A DNA stretch of 12,550 nucleotides, from assembly GCA_003455715.1 (NCBI GenBank), contig DMQJ01000118.1, positions 1-12,550 on the forward strand. The letters run 5' to 3'. Below are positions 6,258 to 12,550 of this stretch, piece by piece. The position numbers and the translations under genes were made by a program. Every line of letters starts with the position of its first letter. Position 1 is the stretch's first letter. The notes below the pieces were generated by a model. The model saw only the letters and a program-made list of their open reading frames with translations. It was not told the origin of the DNA and did no database searches. This DNA comes from Acidimicrobiaceae bacterium (lineage in GTDB: Bacteria > Actinomycetota > Acidimicrobiia > Acidimicrobiales > Ilumatobacteraceae).

Positions 6258-8248
6258 TGGCGTCGGTCGACACGCTGCCGCCTGCCCATCTGGAAGCCGA
6301 GGCCGTTGCCAAGCGCCAGCGAGAGCGCTTGCTGGGCTTCGGTGTGTTCGCCGCGTTGCTCGTCGCTGCGTGGGTGGTGGGTCACGAGGTGCCCGATTGG
6401 ATGGACCTCGACGTGCAGGGGTGGGCGCAGGATCGCTACACCTGGACCATTCAGAACAGCGACACTCACTGGCTGTTCACCGTCTTCCTCAACCCGGCGA
6501 GCGACTTCCTCAACTGGGCGGTGGAGCACGTCTTCGACCTGCTCGAGGCGCTGCGGTGGCCCGGGGTAGTCGCACTGACCGCGATGATCGGCTGGCGCAC
6601 GGGCGGCCCACGTGCCGCTCTCGCTGGCGGGTTGGCCATGCTGGCAGTGGGGGCCGTCGCCCCGTGGGACAAGGCGATGCTCACGTTGTCGATCATGGTG
6701 GTTGCGGTCGTGATGGCCCTGGTAGTGGGCGTGCCGCTCGGCGTCATCGCCGCACGCTCCGACCGGGCTGAGAAGATCATTCGCGTCGTGCTCGACACCG
6801 CGCAGGTGATGCCGGTGTACGTGTACTTCGCCCCGCTGCTCACCGGCTTCGGCATCGGCTACCCCCCGGCCGTCATGGCCACGTTCATCTATGCCTTGCC
6901 GCCCGCCACCCGCCTCACCAACCTCGGTATCCGTCAGGTGCCGGTGGTGCTCAATGAGGTCGGCCAGTCGTTCGGCACGACGTCGTGGCAGCAACTGCTG
7001 AAGGTGCAGCTTCCGGTCGCTCGCAAGTCGATTCTCCTCGGCCTCAACCAGGTCATCATGATGGCCTTCGCCATCGTCGTGCTTGCGTCGCTGTTCGGCC
7101 CTTCTGATCTCGGTCGCCTCGTGCTCAACGCCCTGCAGAAGCAGGAGGTGGGGGAAGCCTTCGCTGCGGGCATCGGCATCGTGCTCTTGGCAGTCGCCCT
7201 CGATCGCATCTCCACCGGTGATCGCCGACCTCTACCTCGATGGATGCCGACGCCCCCGCAGTGGGGCCGTCGGGTGTGGCTCGCGCTCGGGATCGGCACC
7301 GTCGTCGCCGCAGTGGTGTGCGCCCGAGCGTTCGAGCTCGACGTGTTGCCGTCGTGGATGTTGATCGACGCCGCCAGCCCGATCGACGACGCCGTCGACT
7401 GGGTGCAGAACAACCTCCGCAAAGATGTGCCAGTCATCGGGGGTACGCAAGCCATCAGCGACTTCCTAGTGGTGCACATCATCGACCCGATCCAGCGGTT
7501 CCTGCTCTGGCTGCCGTGGCTGGCGGTCGTGACTGGGGTGGCCTTCGTCGGTTGGCTCAGCCGCGGGTGGCGGCTCGCGGCTGGCGTTGCGCTGTGCCTC
7601 GTGCTCATCGGCTTCATGGGAACGGTGCCTGGCGCCGGTGGCCGCAAGCCACTGTGGGACGAAGCGATGAACACGCTCAGCCAGGTGATCGTGGCCATCG
7701 TGCTGGCGGTGCTCATCGCCTTTCCGCTTGGTGTGTGGGCAGGTCGAAGCGACCGGGTTGAGCGTGTGCTCAAGCCCTTCCTTGATCTTGCCCAGGTGCT
7801 GCCCCAGTTCGTGTACCTGATTCCGGTGGTCTTCCTGTTCAGCGCCGGTCGCGCTGCCGGCGTGGTGGCCTGCGTGGTGTACGCCATCCCGCCGCTCATC
7901 CGCCTGACGGCCCTGGGGCTGCGTGAGGTGCCCCACGCGCCAAGAGAGGCGGCGACCAGTTTCGGGGCCACGCCTCGGCAGGAGTTGCTGCACGTGCAAC
8001 TACCGCTCGCTCGCAAGGCCATCCTGTTGGGTGTCAACCAGACAGTGCTGATGGTGCTGGCCACGGTGATCATCGCGGCGCTCGTGGGTGCTGGTGGCCT
8101 GGGCTTGCTGGCGTACACCGCTGCTGCCAAGCCGAATGTCAACCTTGGCCAAGGCATGGCCGGCGGCTTGAGTATCGTGTTCCTCGCCATCATGCTCGAC
8201 CGCATCACTCAAGCCTGGGGCCGCGATCCCGATACATCGCGTACGTGA
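6257..8248 (+). CDS. proW: glycine betaine-type ABC transporter permease with two fused permease domains
   Basis: This is a membrane subunit of the importer, 663 residues, containing two ProW/BPD_transp_1 domains in tandem. Domain 1 covers roughly residues 140-320 and domain 2 roughly 470-655. Each carries an EAA-type coupling loop that docks the ATPase: EVGQSFGTTSWQQLLKVQLP from E234 and EAATSFGATPRQELLHVQLP from E564. Other paired motifs are RSDRAEKI/RSDRVERV and the LPxARKxILLGxNQ stretch, which show internal duplication. Extra hydrophobic segments precede each domain (near residues 27-42, 100-135, 340-360 and 395-450). Standard ProW has one domain and works as a homodimer; here one chain could form the whole pore. 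Fused permeases of this kind are known in some betaine/TMAO-type systems, so the substrate stays open. GAGGA 6 bases upstream supports the overlapping ATG. The binding protein follows after 19 bases. Confidence 0.9.
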   Translation: MASVDTLPPAHLEAEAVAKRQRERLLGFGVFAALLVAAWVVGHEVPDWMDLDVQGWAQDRYTWTIQNSDTHWLFTVFLNPASDFLNWAVEHVFDLLEALRWPGVVALTAMIGWRTGGPRAALAGGLAMLAVGAVAPWDKAMLTLSIMVVAVVMALVVGVPLGVIAARSDRAEKIIRVVLDTAQVMPVYVYFAPLLTGFGIGYPPAVMATFIYALPPATRLTNLGIRQVPVVLNEVGQSFGTTSWQQLLKVQLPVARKSILLGLNQVIMMAFAIVVLASLFGPSDLGRLVLNALQKQEVGEAFAAGIGIVLLAVALDRISTGDRRPLPRWMPTPPQWGRRVWLALGIGTVVAAVVCARAFELDVLPSWMLIDAASPIDDAVDWVQNNLRKDVPVIGGTQAISDFLVVHIIDPIQRFLLWLPWLAVVTGVAFVGWLSRGWRLAAGVALCLVLIGFMGTVPGAGGRKPLWDEAMNTLSQVIVAIVLAVLIAFPLGVWAGRSDRVERVLKPFLDLAQVLPQFVYLIPVVFLFSAGRAAGVVACVVYAIPPLIRLTALGLREVPHAPREAATSFGATPRQELLHVQLPLARKAILLGVNQTVLMVLATVIIAALVGAGGLGLLAYTAAAKPNVNLGQGMAGGLSIVFLAIMLDRITQAWGRDPDTSRT

Positions 8249-8256
8249 ACCACAAC

Positions 8257-8264
8257 AAGGGGGA
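8257..8264 (+). promoter_or_regulatory. strong ribosome binding site of the binding-protein gene
   Basis: AAGGGGGA ends 3 bases before the ATG at 8268, with the core AGGGGG slightly further off. This G-rich Shine-Dalgarno fixes the start and fits the high expression usual for binding proteins encoded last in an importer operon. Confidence 0.5.
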
Positions 8265-8267
8265 CCA

Positions 8268-9287
8268 ATGAGATCAACCCGCCGGACGTCCCGGCTCGCC
8301 GTCGCCGGCCTCGTCATCAGTTCGCTCGTGCTTGCCGCATGTGGCGACGACGAGGAAGACGCGGGTGGTGGCGACAGCCCCACCTCGTCGGCAGCGCCCA
8401 GCGAGTCGTGCGAGACCAGTGGCGACGCCATCAAGCTCGCCGTCAACCCGTGGACGGGTTCTGCCGTCAACGCCTACGTCGCCAAGGCCGTCATCGAGTG
8501 CAACCTGGGCACGCCGGTCGAGATCATCGAGATCGACGAGAACGCCACGTGGGTGGGCCTTGACGACGCCAGCATCGACGCTGTGCTCGAAGTGTGGCCG
8601 TCGGGCCACGCCGCCGACTACGAGCAGTACATCACCACCAAGGGCACCGTGGTCGACATCGGCCTGCTCGGCCCGGAGGCCAAGATCGGCTGGTTCGTGC
8701 CGAAGTCGGTCGTCGACGAGCACCCCGAACTCGCCACCTGGGAAGGGTTCCTGGACCCCGAGCTGGCGAAGCTGTTCGCCACCGCAGAGTCGGGTGATCT
8801 GGGCCAGTTCACCATGGGCGACCCCAGCTACGTCACCTACGACGAGCAGATCATCGCCAACCTCGGCCTGCCGCTGAAGTATGTGGTGGCAGGCTCGGAG
8901 GCAGCGCTGCTCGCGGCGATCGACCAGGCGGTTGCCGATGGCACGCCCGTGCTGATGCAGTTCTGGAAGCCGCACTGGAAGCACCTCGAGGTTGAGCTGG
9001 TGGAAGTGAAACTTCCCGACGTGACCCCCGAGTGCGAGGCTGCAGCCGCCTCTGGCGATGGCAGCTACGCCTGCGACTACCCGGTCGATGCCCTCTACAA
9101 GGCTGCCAGCGTCCAGCTCGAAGCGAAGAACGCGCCCGTGTTCAACATGCTCAGCAAGATGCAGCTCACCACCGAGCAGCAGAGCGAAATCGCCGGCTAC
9201 GTCGACCGCGACGGCATGAGCCCCGCCGAGGCCGCTCAGAAGTGGGTCGACGAGAACGCCGCTGTCTGGCAGGCCTGGCTGGCCTGA
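8268..9287 (+). CDS. proX: glycine betaine-type ABC transporter substrate-binding lipoprotein
   Basis: This extracellular binding protein (OpuAC/ProX family, 339 residues) captures the substrate for the ATPase and permease encoded just upstream. The N-terminus is a lipoprotein signal: basic RSTRRTSR, a hydrophobic stretch, then lipobox LAAC with C25 as the lipidation site. A Glu/Asp/Gly/Ser-rich linker reaches to about residue 48. The OpuAC domain follows. Tryptophans in NPWTGSAVNAY, ATWVGLDD, EVWPSGH, IGWFVP and QFWKPHWKH are candidates for an aromatic cage around a quaternary or methylated ammonium group. Four cysteines beyond the lipobox (SCET, IECN, PECE, YACD) could form two disulfides outside the membrane. 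Gene order and family make uptake of betaine or a related methylamine very likely, but the exact ligand (betaine, dimethylglycine, TMAO, carnitine, proline betaine) is not decided. A strong hairpin follows the stop. Confidence 0.9.
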   Translation: MRSTRRTSRLAVAGLVISSLVLAACGDDEEDAGGGDSPTSSAAPSESCETSGDAIKLAVNPWTGSAVNAYVAKAVIECNLGTPVEIIEIDENATWVGLDDASIDAVLEVWPSGHAADYEQYITTKGTVVDIGLLGPEAKIGWFVPKSVVDEHPELATWEGFLDPELAKLFATAESGDLGQFTMGDPSYVTYDEQIIANLGLPLKYVVAGSEAALLAAIDQAVADGTPVLMQFWKPHWKHLEVELVEVKLPDVTPECEAAAASGDGSYACDYPVDALYKAASVQLEAKNAPVFNMLSKMQLTTEQQSEIAGYVDRDGMSPAEAAQKWVDENAAVWQAWLA

Positions 9288-9315
9288 CCAGCCCACCCTT
9301 CCATCACCGCATGCT

Positions 9316-9353
9316 CAACGGCGGTGGCCCCTCTGATGGGGTCACCGCCGTTG
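9316..9353 (+). terminator. strong hairpin after the transporter operon
   Basis: Arms 9316-9331 and 9338-9353 pair over 16 bp with one G-T wobble around the loop TCTGAT. The stem is GC-rich and begins 29 bases after the binding-protein stop. It is followed by GGCGTGTC, so it lacks the T tract of a classical intrinsic terminator. It probably ends the transporter transcript or protects its 3' end, while leaving possible read-through into the next gene on the same strand. Confidence 0.6.
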
Positions 9354-9383
9354 GCGTGTCAGGTCCGTCGTTCATCACGTTCC

Positions 9384-9389
9384 AGGAGA
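9384..9389 (+). promoter_or_regulatory. ribosome binding site for the hydroxyacid dehydrogenase
   Basis: AGGAGA lies about 12 bases before the ATG at 9402, a slightly long spacing. It supports that start over an upstream in-frame ATG at 9324, which lies inside the terminator hairpin and would add 26 residues unrelated to the family. Confidence 0.5.
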
Positions 9390-9401
9390 TCCACCCTTCC
9401 C

Positions 9402-10325
9402 ATGTCATCCACTTCCGTTCACGTCGGCTACATCGGCCTCGGCAACCTCGGACGGCATCTCGCCGCCAGCCTCGTCCGCGCCGGCCACCAGGTCACCGTC
9501 ACCGACCTCGATCGCTCCGCTGCCGACGAACTGCTGACGGCGGGCGCCCAATGGGCCGACACGCCTGCTGCCATCGCGTCCGTCTGCGATGTCGTGTTCA
9601 CCTGCCTCCCCTCGCCGCGGGCGGTCGACGCGGTGGTCGCCGGCGCCAACGGGTTGCTCGCCGGTGCCCGCGACGGCCTCGTGTGGATCGACAACAGCAC
9701 CACCGATCAAGACGAGACGATGCGCCTCGCCGCGCTGTGCGCCGAACGCGGCGTCATCATGCTCGAGGCACCCGTCACCGGCGGGGTGCACAAAGCGGCA
9801 GCAGGCGAGATCACGGTGCTGGTGGGTGGCGATGAGTCCGTCTATCAGCGGATGGAGCCGCTGCTCGCGGCCATCGGCAGCCCGGTGCTCTACATGGGCG
9901 AACTGGGCAGCGCTGCCGTCATCAAGGTCATCACCAACATGCTCGCCTTCATCCACCTTGTCGCCGCAGGCGAGGCGCTGATGTTGGCCAAGCGAGGCGG
10001 ACTCGACCTCACCAAGGCCTTTCACGCCATCCTCAACAGCTCGGGCAACAGCTTCGTGCACGAGACCGAGAGCCAGGTCATCCTCAACGGCAGCTACAAC
10101 ATCGGCTTCACGATGGACCTGGCGTGCAAAGACCTCGGTTTCGCCACCAAGTTCGGGCGTGAGTTCGGTGTTCCGCTCGACCTGGCAAGCATGACCGAGC
10201 AAACGTTCATCCGCGCTCGCCAGCAGTACGGCGGCGGTGCGTGGAGCAGCCAGGTGGTGAAGCTGCTGGAAGATGCGCTGGCCACCGACCTGCGCGCTCC
10301 CGGCTTCCCCGAGGTGCTGCAGTAG
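9402..10325 (+). CDS. NAD-dependent beta-hydroxyacid dehydrogenase (3-hydroxyisobutyrate dehydrogenase family)
   Basis: This 307-residue soluble oxidoreductase interconverts a beta-hydroxyacid and its semialdehyde or keto form. The N-terminal Rossmann fold has GLGNLG (GxGxxG, G12-G17). Asp D35 at the end of the second strand (VTDLD) suggests NAD rather than NADP. DNSTT is at 97-101. The substrate loop is EAPVTGG at 122-128, with Thr where 3-hydroxyisobutyrate dehydrogenases usually have Ser. The catalytic lysine is K175 in GSAAVIKVITN, with N179 four residues later. The all-alpha C-terminal domain and overall length are normal for the family, which also includes tartronate semialdehyde reductase and related enzymes, so the substrate is not settled. 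It follows the transporter operon on the same strand but behind a hairpin, and ends 6 bases from the convergent MDR gene. Its link to methylamine breakdown is positional only. Confidence 0.85.
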   Translation: MSSTSVHVGYIGLGNLGRHLAASLVRAGHQVTVTDLDRSAADELLTAGAQWADTPAAIASVCDVVFTCLPSPRAVDAVVAGANGLLAGARDGLVWIDNSTTDQDETMRLAALCAERGVIMLEAPVTGGVHKAAAGEITVLVGGDESVYQRMEPLLAAIGSPVLYMGELGSAAVIKVITNMLAFIHLVAAGEALMLAKRGGLDLTKAFHAILNSSGNSFVHETESQVILNGSYNIGFTMDLACKDLGFATKFGREFGVPLDLASMTEQTFIRARQQYGGGAWSSQVVKLLEDALATDLRAPGFPEVLQ

Positions 10326-10331
10326 CGCGTC

Positions 10332-11327
10332 TCAGCCGTGGGCGACGGTGAGCACAATCTTGCCCACGTGGCGGCGCTCTGCGAACCGTTGTTGAGCGGC
10401 AACGATCTGATCGAGCGGGAAGGTCGCGTCGATCACGGGGGTGATGTCGCCGGTCTCGATGTGACGCACCAGTTCGGCGAAGACCCCGTCATCGAGCACG
10501 GTGGCCCCGAAGAGTGTCAGGTCGCGCAAGTACAGCGTGCGCAGATCAAGGTCGACCAACGGACCCGCCACCGCCCCCGACACGGCGTAGCGGCCCCCGG
10601 GGCGGAGCGCAGCGAGCAACGCCGGCCAAGCCGACCCACCCACCACGTCGATCGCCACGTCGTGCGAAGCAGGCGCGGGCGGGGCGTTGCGATCGATCAC
10701 GGCTGCCGCCCCAAGTGCCCGCAGTGCATCGTGCTTCTCGGGCGATGCCACTGCGGTGACCTCGGCGCCCAACGCGATGGCCAACTGCACTGCCATGGAA
10801 CCGACACCGCCGGAGGCCCCGGTGACGATGACCCGTTCGCCGACCTGCACGCCTGCTCGGCGAAGGAGGTTGAGAGCGGTCGAACCTGCGCACGGGAAGG
10901 CCGCGAGCTCATGGTCGGCCAGCGCGGAGTGCACCGCGTGCGCGTGCCGACTGGGGACGACGCAGAACTCCGCAAACGTTCCGTCGACCTCCGACCCGAG
11001 GAACCGGGCGGTATCGGGCGAGGCACCGGCGTCGCGCCAACACGGCTCGATGAGCACGCGCTCGCCGACCCGGCTTGCTTGAACGCCGTCGCCCACCTCG
11101 GTGATGACGCCGCAGCCGTCGATGCCTTGAATGCGGGGAAAGACGAACGAACCGGTCCACCCGCCTCCCTCGTACCAGCCTCGGCGCGTGTTGATGTCGG
11201 TGTTGTTCACCCCGGCGGCGCCGATGCGTACCAGCACCTCGCCGGCTCCAACCGGAGGTGCGGCCACGTCGTCACGCACCTCGAGCTGCTCGTAGCCGCC
11301 ATGACCTTGCAGGAGAACGGCGCGCAC
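10332..11327 (-). CDS. zinc-independent MDR-family NAD(P)-dependent oxidoreductase (quinone oxidoreductase-like)
   Basis: This 331-residue medium-chain dehydrogenase/reductase has a GroES-like N-terminal domain (about 1-125), then a Rossmann domain with the nucleotide motif GASGGVGSMAVQLA (from residue 170) and a C-terminal VGKIVL. The catalytic-zinc ligands of alcohol dehydrogenases are missing: NNTDIN (41-46) stands where a Cys is expected, and QGIDGCG replaces the GHE motif. There is also no four-cysteine structural zinc loop. It therefore resembles NADPH:quinone or enoyl reductases. The start is a GTG with a perfect AGGAGG 5 bases upstream. It begins 13 bases after the stop of the choline-dehydrogenase-like gene, so the two form an operon. 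Its substrate is unknown. It could use an aldehyde or enone from the same pathway or act in redox detoxification. Confidence 0.85.
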   Translation of the reverse strand: MRAVLLQGHGGYEQLEVRDDVAAPPVGAGEVLVRIGAAGVNNTDINTRRGWYEGGGWTGSFVFPRIQGIDGCGVITEVGDGVQASRVGERVLIEPCWRDAGASPDTARFLGSEVDGTFAEFCVVPSRHAHAVHSALADHELAAFPCAGSTALNLLRRAGVQVGERVIVTGASGGVGSMAVQLAIALGAEVTAVASPEKHDALRALGAAAVIDRNAPPAPASHDVAIDVVGGSAWPALLAALRPGGRYAVSGAVAGPLVDLDLRTLYLRDLTLFGATVLDDGVFAELVRHIETGDITPVIDATFPLDQIVAAQQRFAERRHVGKIVLTVAHG

Positions 11328-11332
11328 GTTGG

Positions 11333-11338
11333 CCTCCT
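11333..11338 (-). promoter_or_regulatory. perfect AGGAGG ribosome binding site before a GTG start
   Basis: On the minus strand AGGAGG lies 5 bases before the GTG at 11327. It sits in the 13-base gap after the upstream choline-dehydrogenase-like gene and fixes the start of the MDR gene. Confidence 0.7.
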
Positions 11339-11340
11339 GC

Positions 11341-12550
11341 CTACTTGGCGTGGAAGAACGGTGCGTGTTCGGCGGGCAGGGGAGTGTTGCCGAGGATGAG
11401 ATCGGCGGCCTTCTCGGCCATCATCATCACCGGGGCGTAGATGTTGCCGTTGGTGACGTAGCGCATGGCCGAGGCATCGCACACCCGTACCCCATCGACG
11501 CCCCACACCTTCATCGTGAGCGGGTCGACCACTCCGCCGTCGTCTTCGGCGCCGAGACGGGCCGTGCAGCTGGGGTGCAACGCTGTCTCGCCGTCCTTGC
11601 GTACCCAGTCGAGAATCTGCTCGTCGGTGTCGACCGCAGGCCCCGGGGAGATCTCGCCACCGTTGTAGGCCGCCATGCCCGGCTGCGCCAGGATGTGCCG
11701 AGCCGCACGGATGGCCTCCACCCACTCACGCCGGTCTTGGTCGGTGCTGAGGTAGTTGAACCGAATCGCTGGCTTGGCCGTGGGGTCGGCTGAGGTGATG
11801 CGCACCGAGCCACGTGCGTCGCTGTACATCGGGCCGATGTGCACCTGATAGCCGTGCCCACCGGCCGGGGCCGAACCGTCGTAGCGCACAGCGATGGGCA
11901 GGAAGTGGAACATCAGGTTGGGGTAGGTGACGTCGTCGTTGCTGCGGACGAACCCACCGCTCTCGAAGTGGTTGGATGCTCCCGGACCCTTGCGGAACAG
12001 CCACTGCAGGCCGATGAACGGCCGCCGCCACAGCTGCAGGTTGGGCTGCAGCGACACCGGCTGAGTGCACGAGTGCTGCACATACACCTCCAAGTGATCT
12101 TGCAGGTGTTCGCCGACGTTGGGGTTGTGGTGCACCACCGGAATGCCGAGACCGGCCAGATGATCGGCGTCGCCCACACCGCTGAGTTGCAGCAGTTGCG
12201 GGGTGTTGAAGGCGCCGCCGCACAGCACCACTTCGGCACCGTGCGCGGTGTGCACCTTGCCGCGGACGGCGTACTGCACACCGGTGGCGCGAGTGCCGTC
12301 GAAGTTGATGCGGTGCACCAAGGCGCGGGTGACCACTTTCAGGTTCGGGCGCTTCATCACGGGGTGGAGGTAGGCGCGCGCAGCGCTCAGGCGCCGCCCG
12401 CGATGCACGTTGCGATCGAACCGAGCAAAGCCCTCCTGCTGATACCCGTTGACGTCGGTGGTGAGTGGGTACCCCGCCTGCTGGCATGCAGTGAAGAAGG
12501 CGTCGATGAGGGGGTTCTGCGAGGCCCCTCGCAGAACCCCCTCATCGACG
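11341..12550 (-). CDS. betA: choline dehydrogenase-like GMC oxidoreductase, C-terminal part (5' end beyond window)
   Basis: This FAD enzyme of the glucose-methanol-choline family probably oxidises choline, and possibly betaine aldehyde, towards glycine betaine. About 400 residues are visible; the N-terminal FAD-binding motif lies beyond the window. GMC signature 2, [15 protein letters not shown], is encoded at 12172-12216. The active-site histidine is in [13 protein letters not shown] (codon 11575-11577), and the partner asparagine in [20 protein letters not shown], very like BetA. Upstream of the GTG at 12408 the frame stays open, and its NPLIDAFF and [13 protein letters not shown] are typical BetA sequence, so 12408 is not the start. 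From about 12525 outward the frame enters an inverted repeat and the BetA-like sequence is lost, so the last 8 or so codons are doubtful. Other GMC alcohol oxidoreductases are possible, but the C-terminal motif favours choline dehydrogenase. It is followed closely by the MDR gene. Confidence 0.85.
   Translation of the reverse strand, partial: VDEGVLRGASQNPLIDAFFTACQQAGYPLTTDVNGYQQEGFARFDRNVHRGRRLSAARAYLHPVMKRPNLKVVTRALVHRINFDGTRATGVQYAVRGKVHTAHGAEVVLCGGAFNTPQLLQLSGVGDADHLAGLGIPVVHHNPNVGEHLQDHLEVYVQHSCTQPVSLQPNLQLWRRPFIGLQWLFRKGPGASNHFESGGFVRSNDDVTYPNLMFHFLPIAVRYDGSAPAGGHGYQVHIGPMYSDARGSVRITSADPTAKPAIRFNYLSTDQDRREWVEAIRAARHILAQPGMAAYNGGEISPGPAVDTDEQILDWVRKDGETALHPSCTARLGAEDDGGVVDPLTMKVWGVDGVRVCDASAMRYVTNGNIYAPVMMMAEKAADLILGNTPLPAEHAPFFHAK
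12501..12550. repeat. perfect 24-bp inverted repeat at the window end
   Basis: Positions 12501-12524 are the exact reverse complement of 12527-12550, with only CC between the arms. The left arm is normal BetA-like coding sequence (minus strand, ASQNPLID). The right arm turns the sequence back on itself and continues to the last base of the window, so its full length is not known. A perfect palindrome inside a coding region and touching the edge suggests a fold-back or contig-end artefact rather than a natural element. Confidence 0.85.

Noticed and set aside
12406..12408. GTG at 12408 as the start of the GMC gene
   Set aside because: The frame continues upstream with BetA-typical residues (NGYQQEGF), and the FAD-binding N-terminus would be missing, so this is an internal valine codon.
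1..12550. Mobile element, toxin-antitoxin, defence or secondary-metabolite system
   Set aside because: All genes belong to recognisable metabolic or transport families, and no transposase, integrase, att site or phage gene is present.

Overview
The window is high-GC DNA with dense, short-spaced genes and Shine-Dalgarno-led ATG and GTG starts. It also encodes a lipobox-bearing transporter lipoprotein with a low-complexity Gly/Ser/Glu/Asp-rich linker after the lipobox. Together these suggest an actinobacterium, perhaps of the Acidimicrobiia (Ilumatobacter-like) type. That placement is inference, because no rRNA or other phylogenetic marker is present.

Layout: (1) Positions 1-128 carry no gene but hold an imperfect tandem repeat and nested hairpins, downstream of the first gene. 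(2) Positions 129-5055, minus strand, hold two tandem paralogous flavoenzymes of the dimethylglycine/sarcosine dehydrogenase type. Each joins an N-terminal FAD (DAO) domain to a C-terminal tetrahydrofolate-binding GcvT-like domain. (3) Positions 5056-5240 are a divergent control region with a 16-bp direct repeat and a very G-rich tract. (4) Positions 5241-9287, plus strand, hold a complete glycine-betaine-type ABC importer in the order ATPase, permease, binding lipoprotein. The permease is a single polypeptide containing two permease domains. A strong hairpin follows. (5) Positions 9402-10325, plus strand, encode a 3-hydroxyisobutyrate-dehydrogenase-family enzyme. (6) Positions 10332-12550, minus strand, hold a zinc-independent MDR (quinone-oxidoreductase-like) reductase and, upstream of it, the C-terminal two-thirds or so of a choline-dehydrogenase-like GMC oxidoreductase that runs off the window.

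The genes fit uptake and oxidative demethylation of methylated amines. The importer would bring in glycine betaine or a relative (dimethylglycine, TMAO, proline betaine or carnitine are not excluded). BetA-like GMC oxidoreductase would feed choline into betaine. The two DMGDH/SARDH-like enzymes would strip N-methyl groups and pass them to folate. The betaine aldehyde dehydrogenase and the enzyme for the first betaine demethylation are not in view. The roles of the hydroxyacid dehydrogenase and the MDR enzyme here are unknown.

The last 50 bases form a perfect 24-bp inverted repeat ending exactly at the window edge and interrupting the choline dehydrogenase reading frame. This looks more like an assembly or fold-back artefact than biology. 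I see no mobile element, CRISPR array, RNA gene or defence system. The most unusual items are the pairing of two folate-linked demethylases with a double-domain permease, and the repeats at the two ends.
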